NCBI GenBank assembly: GCA_905372595.1
Contig: CAJPPS010000036.1
Span: 1 to 9,484 of the forward strand
Length of the DNA stretch: 9,484 nt
Direction of reading: 5' to 3'
Source: an uncultured Capnocytophaga sp.
Lineage (GTDB): Bacteria; Bacteroidota; Bacteroidia; Flavobacteriales; Flavobacteriaceae
This document shows positions 5,496 through 9,484 of this stretch, one piece after another. The position numbers and the translations under genes are program-made. Below the pieces are notes generated by a model. That model had not been told where the DNA came from. It searched no databases and saw only the letters and a program-made list of their open reading frames with translations. How positions within the stretch are numbered: the stretch's first letter is position 1; every line of letters begins with the position of its first letter.

Positions 5496-8400
5496 AGTAA
5501 TGCTAGGAGCACAGCCTCCCTTCACTGTAGGATAAACGACCGATGGCAAAGGTTGCCCACAAGAGAGCGTTATATTCTGTGGGGTAGTAACGAAAGTCAA
5601 AGGTTCTGGAGTCAGTTCAGGCTTAGGAGTAATAGTAATTATTTGGGTATGGTTTACCTGATTTCCACAAGCATCGGTAGCTGTCCAACTATAAATAACC
5701 TTACTGAGCTTTCCTGCTGTCTTTTCTTCTTGTCGAGACGAAGTTACTTCTGCCGTTCCACAACTATCTGTAGCGGTAAGAGTAGCCTGTACAGGAACTG
5801 CTTGCCCCTCCTCTATTGTCAAAGACTGAGGAAGGGTTCCTACAAATACAGGGGCTTCTTTATCTTCTACTTTTATCAGTTGTTGAAACTCAATCGCTCC
5901 ACAGCTTCCCTTAGCGGAATAAGTTCGTAGAATGGTATAAGAGCCTGAACATTGTGATGGCAGCCTGACATCCTTATGAATTATAGGAACAGGTAAGCAA
6001 CCTCCTTCCACTTGTAGCTCTGCCACTGCAGGGAATGGCTGTGAGCAAGATATGGTTATTTCTGCAGGAGGCAAAGAGCTTGGTACCCATCGTAATGGTT
6101 CCAAAGCAGGAGCGGCCTCCTCATCTATAGTAATGGTTTGTATATAGCGGTTTTGATTTCCTGAATGATCCTCTGCAAACCAAGCGTATTCTACCTTTAT
6201 TTTCTTTCCCTTGGCATCATATATAGGTGTCTCGCTGGAATCTACTTTTACTATTCCCTCGCAGTTATCTGTAGCGGTAAGCGTCTGTCTGAAAGGAATT
6301 TCTGATTCACTTTTTACAGTCATACTCTTAGGGTAAGAGGAGAATTCTGGTTTTTGGGTATCCTTCTGAATAATGTATTGGGTATGCTTAACAGGGAGCG
6401 CATCTGGTGCATAGGCTGTCCAAGTTCGTGTAGTCCGATAAAAATTTGTATCTCCCTCGGCTGTTTCTTCTTGATAGTCTATCTGGATATGTTGGCTTCC
6501 TTGTGCTTGCAATTCTGCTTTAGGAGGAATAGCATTTGCACATTGTATATGTAGGTCTTTGGGGAGTTCTCCTACAAACTGTAATTGCTTAGTAATAGGC
6601 TCCTGTTCATAATACAAATATTGTTCAAAAGTAGCCTTATTCTTACACTTATCAGTAGCTACCCAACGACGTAGCAAGTAGGTTGTATGCTCCTCTTCTG
6701 TTGTGGTTATAGTAGTTTTTCTGTCCCCACAAGTACTTTTAGCTGTAACATTGGCTCTTTGAGGAATATTTTCTTTTTTAACCGTAATTACAGGTTCAGG
6801 CAGATTACTAAATGTAATATCGCCCGTACGAGTATCCAAATAAGGATATCTACTAACACTAGTAGCAAATGCAATATGGTCAATGACTTCTATTTTAAAA
6901 TATCCTTTCACAAAAGCTCCACTTTTTACCTGAGGGAAGATAACTGTAGCTTGCCCACTATTAGGAATACCATCGGCTAAGATGTATGGGAAAGTATTTC
7001 CATCCTCATCTGAAAGAAGAATACGTACTTTACTTCCCTCTCCAAAGATTTTTTTATCCACATCCCAGCTTATAGAAACCTCTCCTCCACGAGTATATCT
7101 GGAATTGCCCTTAGGGGTAACACTTTTAATTCTGAAAGGTGTTCCTTCTATTACATTCACTTGGGTTTGATATACATCATAAAGCGGAGCGTGTAGCTTT
7201 CCATTCTTTATGCCTCCTTTTACGCCATCAGTTACCCCTAGCCAAAAGGTATATGTTCCTGTTTCCGACTCATTGGGGAATTTATAAGGAACAGGCTTCC
7301 ATTCATTTGTTCGCTTATCGATGATATAAGGACGATAGAAAGTAATCTCATTATTGGCAGTAGGGCGATAAGAAGGGAATCGCGCTTTACCTTCTCCCCC
7401 TATATCTGCTTGGTGAACCATATAGGACAAAGCATCTCCGTCAGGGTCTTGTGCTTCTATCTTGAATTGAAAATAAGTGTTGGGGGGTAAAGTATAGCTC
7501 TTTTTGTACTTAGCACGATTGATAATAGGGGCTTTATTCTCTGTCGGAATCCCATAAGGAATATTTCGCTGAGGCAAACCTACCCTCTCAGTACGAGCTC
7601 TATCGGTGTAATAAGCAGGATTGAGGCTTGCTCTCTTACGGATAATATATAAAGACGGAAGAGAAAAATACGTTCCTTTGGGGTCATTGATATAACTCAT
7701 TATGGAATTACCAAGATCAGGTTCTGTAAAAGTAGTTGCTGTATATCCACCTATGGTATAAGTATGAGGAGACGCCATTAGGTGCCCTAATTCGTGAAGA
7801 ATAATATAGAATTCTGTATTGGCGATACAGCTTCCTTTGTAACGACCATAGAGTTCGCCTAAGAAAGCCAAGCCTCGATTGTCCTTGTATTTGGAGAAAC
7901 CTATACCTACATCATAGTTAGCTTCTCCTATAAGGTTATTAATATCATTGGTGATACGACCCAATACGGTATTAACCCTAAGGTCATCATATAGTTCTTT
8001 TTCTTTAGTATCACGAATAAGACGGTCGTCATCAATAAGCTCAAACCGATAACCTAATTCCTGACCGCACACTTCATTAAGCCCAGCCTCTACCTGAGCC
8101 ATAAAGTTCTTTATACGAGCTCTATCTTCTTGGAATACACTGTGGTAATAGCTATAATCAATCAGCATTGCTAATCGGAAGACCCTCATTACGTTGGTAT
8201 TATAGAACAGACGGGAGTTTGTTTCTTCTTTATCTGCCAGTGCCACCCTTTGTAGAGTAGTTTTAGGTTGCAAAGAGGCTTCACAATCCCCATTTTCACA
8301 CGTAGCACAGCTGATTTTAGTGTCTTCTGAGCTGATTTTTACCCTTCCATTTTCAGTGGAAATGAAATAAGTATGTCCTTTATGCCATATTTCGCCTGAA

Positions 8401-8663
8401 AGGAGTTGCTTATCCATAGAAATACTTCCTGCAAAGGTATCTTTATCATATGCCACAAAGGTACGAAATCCCTTTTTGGTAAATGTATTCTCTCGTTCAT
8501 ACCATTGGAGCGAGATACTTTCTCCATTAGGAGCCGATACGCTCCATTGGATAGGTGTTTTTTGAGAGAAAAGCGCAATAACATCATTTATTCCCTCTTG
8601 TGCTTTTACTAACGAAAAACTAACACATCCTAATAGAATTAGGTAATAACGAATGGTCTTCAT
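4719..8663 (-). CDS. Secreted modular metzincin-like metalloprotease with T9SS type-B sorting domain
   Basis: This 1314-residue protein has a signal peptide at residues 1 to about 21, ending KA-QEG. A probable propeptide (22-150) carries a CATCENGDC cluster. The protease domain (about 155-370) resembles the reprolysin/M12B-like group. Its zinc motif is HELGHLMASPH at 290-300 (His290, Glu291, His294, His300), with a Met-turn SIMSY at 320-324. An Ig/cadherin-like domain follows (about 378-505, with DPDGD at 406-410), then a second sandwich domain (508-600). About seven HYR-like modules span roughly 627-1173, most with cysteines and endings like 'TATDACGNQV..TQIITI'. A Pro/Glu/Thr linker (1174-1216) precedes a CHU_C/gliding-motility-type C-terminal domain (1219-1314: QIYNEMGLKVYE, GTYFYLL, terminal GFLYVK). 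Such domains direct export by the type IX system, so the protease is expected at the surface or outside. Substrate unknown. I see no TAnnTTTG box in the 44 bases upstream, so it may be co-transcribed with the preceding paralogue. Confidence 0.9.
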   Translation of the reverse strand: MKTIRYYLILLGCVSFSLVKAQEGINDVIALFSQKTPIQWSVSAPNGESISLQWYERENTFTKKGFRTFVAYDKDTFAGSISMDKQLLSGEIWHKGHTYFISTENGRVKISSEDTKISCATCENGDCEASLQPKTTLQRVALADKEETNSRLFYNTNVMRVFRLAMLIDYSYYHSVFQEDRARIKNFMAQVEAGLNEVCGQELGYRFELIDDDRLIRDTKEKELYDDLRVNTVLGRITNDINNLIGEANYDVGIGFSKYKDNRGLAFLGELYGRYKGSCIANTEFYIILHELGHLMASPHTYTIGGYTATTFTEPDLGNSIMSYINDPKGTYFSLPSLYIIRKRASLNPAYYTDRARTERVGLPQRNIPYGIPTENKAPIINRAKYKKSYTLPPNTYFQFKIEAQDPDGDALSYMVHQADIGGEGKARFPSYRPTANNEITFYRPYIIDKRTNEWKPVPYKFPNESETGTYTFWLGVTDGVKGGIKNGKLHAPLYDVYQTQVNVIEGTPFRIKSVTPKGNSRYTRGGEVSISWDVDKKIFGEGSKVRILLSDEDGNTFPYILADGIPNSGQATVIFPQVKSGAFVKGYFKIEVIDHIAFATSVSRYPYLDTRTGDITFSNLPEPVITVKKENIPQRANVTAKSTCGDRKTTITTTEEEHTTYLLRRWVATDKCKNKATFEQYLYYEQEPITKQLQFVGELPKDLHIQCANAIPPKAELQAQGSQHIQIDYQEETAEGDTNFYRTTRTWTAYAPDALPVKHTQYIIQKDTQKPEFSSYPKSMTVKSESEIPFRQTLTATDNCEGIVKVDSSETPIYDAKGKKIKVEYAWFAEDHSGNQNRYIQTITIDEEAAPALEPLRWVPSSLPPAEITISCSQPFPAVAELQVEGGCLPVPIIHKDVRLPSQCSGSYTILRTYSAKGSCGAIEFQQLIKVEDKEAPVFVGTLPQSLTIEEGQAVPVQATLTATDSCGTAEVTSSRQEEKTAGKLSKVIYSWTATDACGNQVNHTQIITITPKPELTPEPLTFVTTPQNITLSCGQPLPSVVYPTVKGGCAPSITYKEEIKGKSCANTYLLERIFTVSDTCVSSISYTQEIKVEDKEAPVFVGTLPQSLTIEEGQAVPVQATLTATDTCGTAEVTSSRQEEKTAGKLSKVIYSWTATDACGNQVSHTQIITITPKPEPEPTPEPTPTPTPEPKPLPPTPNPIPEPQPVPEVTPEREGVKVYNGVSTEVGGENYFKVVHTDEGKPIHLQIYNEMGLKVYESEHYQENDEYFRGYSNVNGVVGKGSRLSQGTYFYLLYYYYKGVQQLKKGFLYVK
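5131..5391 (-). repeat. HYR-like module repeat, downstream copy in the protease gene
   Basis: This 261-bp unit matches 5617-5877 with seven differences by eye, an exact 486-bp (162-codon) period. It encodes 'VEDKEAPVFVGTLPQSLTIE' through 'TATDACGNQVSHTQIITITP'. It is identical by eye to the matching stretch of the neighbouring paralogue (9120-9380), so it is closer to the other gene than to its sister module. Confidence 0.9.
5617..5877 (-). repeat. HYR-like module repeat, upstream copy in the protease gene
   Basis: This is the second copy of the 261-bp unit. At protein level the copies differ at only a few residues (for example DSCGT/DTCGT and NHTQ/SHTQ). Between the copies lies a related, more diverged module (about residues 1015-1093), which resembles residues 855-931. 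The duplicated unit is therefore a two-module block of about 162 residues in which one half has stayed nearly identical. Confidence 0.88.
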
Positions 8664-8707
8664 TATTTATTAAAATTTAGCTTGTTAGATAAATTATGAT
8701 TTAGGTA

Positions 8708-9484
8708 TTATTTTACATACAAAAATCCCTTTTTCAGCTGTTGTACTCCCTTGTAATAATAATATAGCAAATAGAAATAAGTACCCTGTGAGAGTCGATT
8801 GCCTTTTGCTACTACTCCATTAACATTTGAATAACCCTTAAAATAGTCATCATTCTCCTGATATTGTTCCGATTCATACACCTTGAGTCCCATTTCATTA
8901 TAAATTTGCAAATGAATAGGCTTGCCTTCATCTGTATGCACTACTTTGAAATAATTCTCTCCTCCTACCTCTGTAGAAACCCCGTTATAGACCTTTACTC
9001 CTTCTCTCTCGGGAGTAACCTCTGGCACAGGTTGGGGTTCCGGAATAGGATTTGGAGTTGGAGGTAAAGGCTTTGGCTCTGGAGTTGGGGTTGGAGTAGG
9101 CTCTGGAGTCGGTTCTGGTTCAGGCTTAGGAGTGATAGTAATTATTTGGGTATGGCTTACCTGATTTCCACAAGCATCGGTAGCTGTCCAACTATAAATA
9201 ACCTTACTGAGCTTTCCTGCTGTCTTTTCTTCTTGTCGAGACGAAGTTACTTCTGCTGTTCCACAAGTATCTGTAGCGGTAAGAGTAGCCTGTACAGGAA
9301 CTGCTTGTCCCTCCTCTATTGTCAAAGACTGAGGAAGGGTTCCTACAAATACAGGAGCTTCTTTATCCTCTACTTTTATCTCTTGAGTATAACTAATAGA
9401 TGAAACACAGGTATCACTTACTGTAAATATACGTTCGAGAAGATAAGTATTTGCACAGCTTTTTCCCTTGATTTCTTCCTTATA
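8708..9484 (-). repeat. Long direct repeat, copy B (3' end of the upstream paralogue)
   Basis: This is the partner of 4719-5495. The repeat runs off the window edge, so its full length is unknown. The two copies are in the same orientation, so recombination between them would delete or duplicate one gene unit of about 4 kb. Confidence 0.93.
8708..9484 (-). CDS. Paralogous T9SS type-B secreted protein, C-terminal part only
   Basis: The frame is open to the window edge; 258 residues and the stop are visible, and the start lies beyond 9484. The part seen corresponds to residues 1057-1314 of the downstream protease: one whole and one partial HYR-like module, the Pro/Glu/Thr linker and the type-B T9SS sorting domain. 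Amino-acid differences from the neighbour occur only in the sorting domain (five: His/Gln, Glu/Asp, Arg/Lys, Gly/Ala and Ser/Asn). Whether this protein also has a protease domain cannot be told from the window. Its stop is 44 bases before the start of the downstream gene. That gap has neither a terminator-like hairpin nor a TAnnTTTG box, which suggests that the two genes form one transcription unit. Confidence 0.9.
   Translation of the reverse strand, partial: YKEEIKGKSCANTYLLERIFTVSDTCVSSISYTQEIKVEDKEAPVFVGTLPQSLTIEEGQAVPVQATLTATDTCGTAEVTSSRQEEKTAGKLSKVIYSWTATDACGNQVSHTQIITITPKPEPEPTPEPTPTPTPEPKPLPPTPNPIPEPQPVPEVTPEREGVKVYNGVSTEVGGENYFKVVHTDEGKPIHLQIYNEMGLKVYESEQYQENDDYFKGYSNVNGVVAKGNRLSQGTYFYLLYYYYKGVQQLKKGFLYVK

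Noticed and set aside
8708..9325. A complete 205-residue gene starting at 9325
   Set aside because: The start there is only an internal TTG; the same frame continues without a stop to the window edge and matches the longer paralogue.
4719..9484. Repeats read as a mobile element or composite transposon with direct flanking repeats
   Set aside because: The repeats are the 3' coding ends of two paralogous genes in one frame. I see no transposase, terminal inverted repeats or target-site duplication.

Overview
The window looks like a chromosomal segment of a low-GC member of the Bacteroidota, class Flavobacteriia; a Capnocytophaga-type organism is my best guess. Three things point there. Nearly every intergenic gap carries the phylum-specific -7 box TAnnTTTG, several with a TTG or TTTG -33 element 19-20 bases upstream. 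Clear Shine-Dalgarno sequences are not evident. Two proteins end in a C-terminal domain of the gliding-motility/type IX secretion (T9SS) kind. The species assignment is inference.

Left part, plus strand (1-2657). The 3' end of a TlpA/thioredoxin-like protein is followed after 9 bases by a DUF389 membrane protein, and the pair ends in a strong hairpin terminator. Next comes a 478-base stretch without an intact gene. It holds a promoter-like box, the N-terminal remnant of an AraC-type regulator with a stop at codon 24, and, in the same frame, the C-terminal 48 residues of a short-chain dehydrogenase (SDR). A small DoxX-family membrane protein follows, with its own promoter and a 13-bp-stem terminator that could work in both directions.

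Middle part, minus strand (2658-4691). The genes are a predicted outer-membrane beta-barrel protein, a Dps mini-ferritin and a SemiSWEET-type sugar transporter. Each has its own TAnnTTTG promoter, so they are probably independent transcription units. A well-formed plus-strand promoter at 2698-2728 has no gene in front of it and points antisense into the barrel gene. Two inverted repeats upstream of dps are candidate operators.

Right part, minus strand (4719-9484). A 1314-residue secreted protein has a signal peptide, a metzincin-type zinc protease domain, Ig-like domains, about seven cysteine-containing HYR-like modules, a Pro/Glu/Thr linker and a type-B T9SS sorting domain. Directly upstream lies the 3' end of a second such gene, cut by the window edge. 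Over all 777 bases visible the two genes align without gaps. The eight differences all lie in the last ~157 bases, and the remaining 620 bases are identical by eye. Inside the first gene a 261-bp module is also duplicated at a 486-bp period. This tandem, apparently homogenised pair of secreted modular proteases is the most interesting part of the window. I see no CRISPR array, RNA gene, IS element or recognisable defence system.
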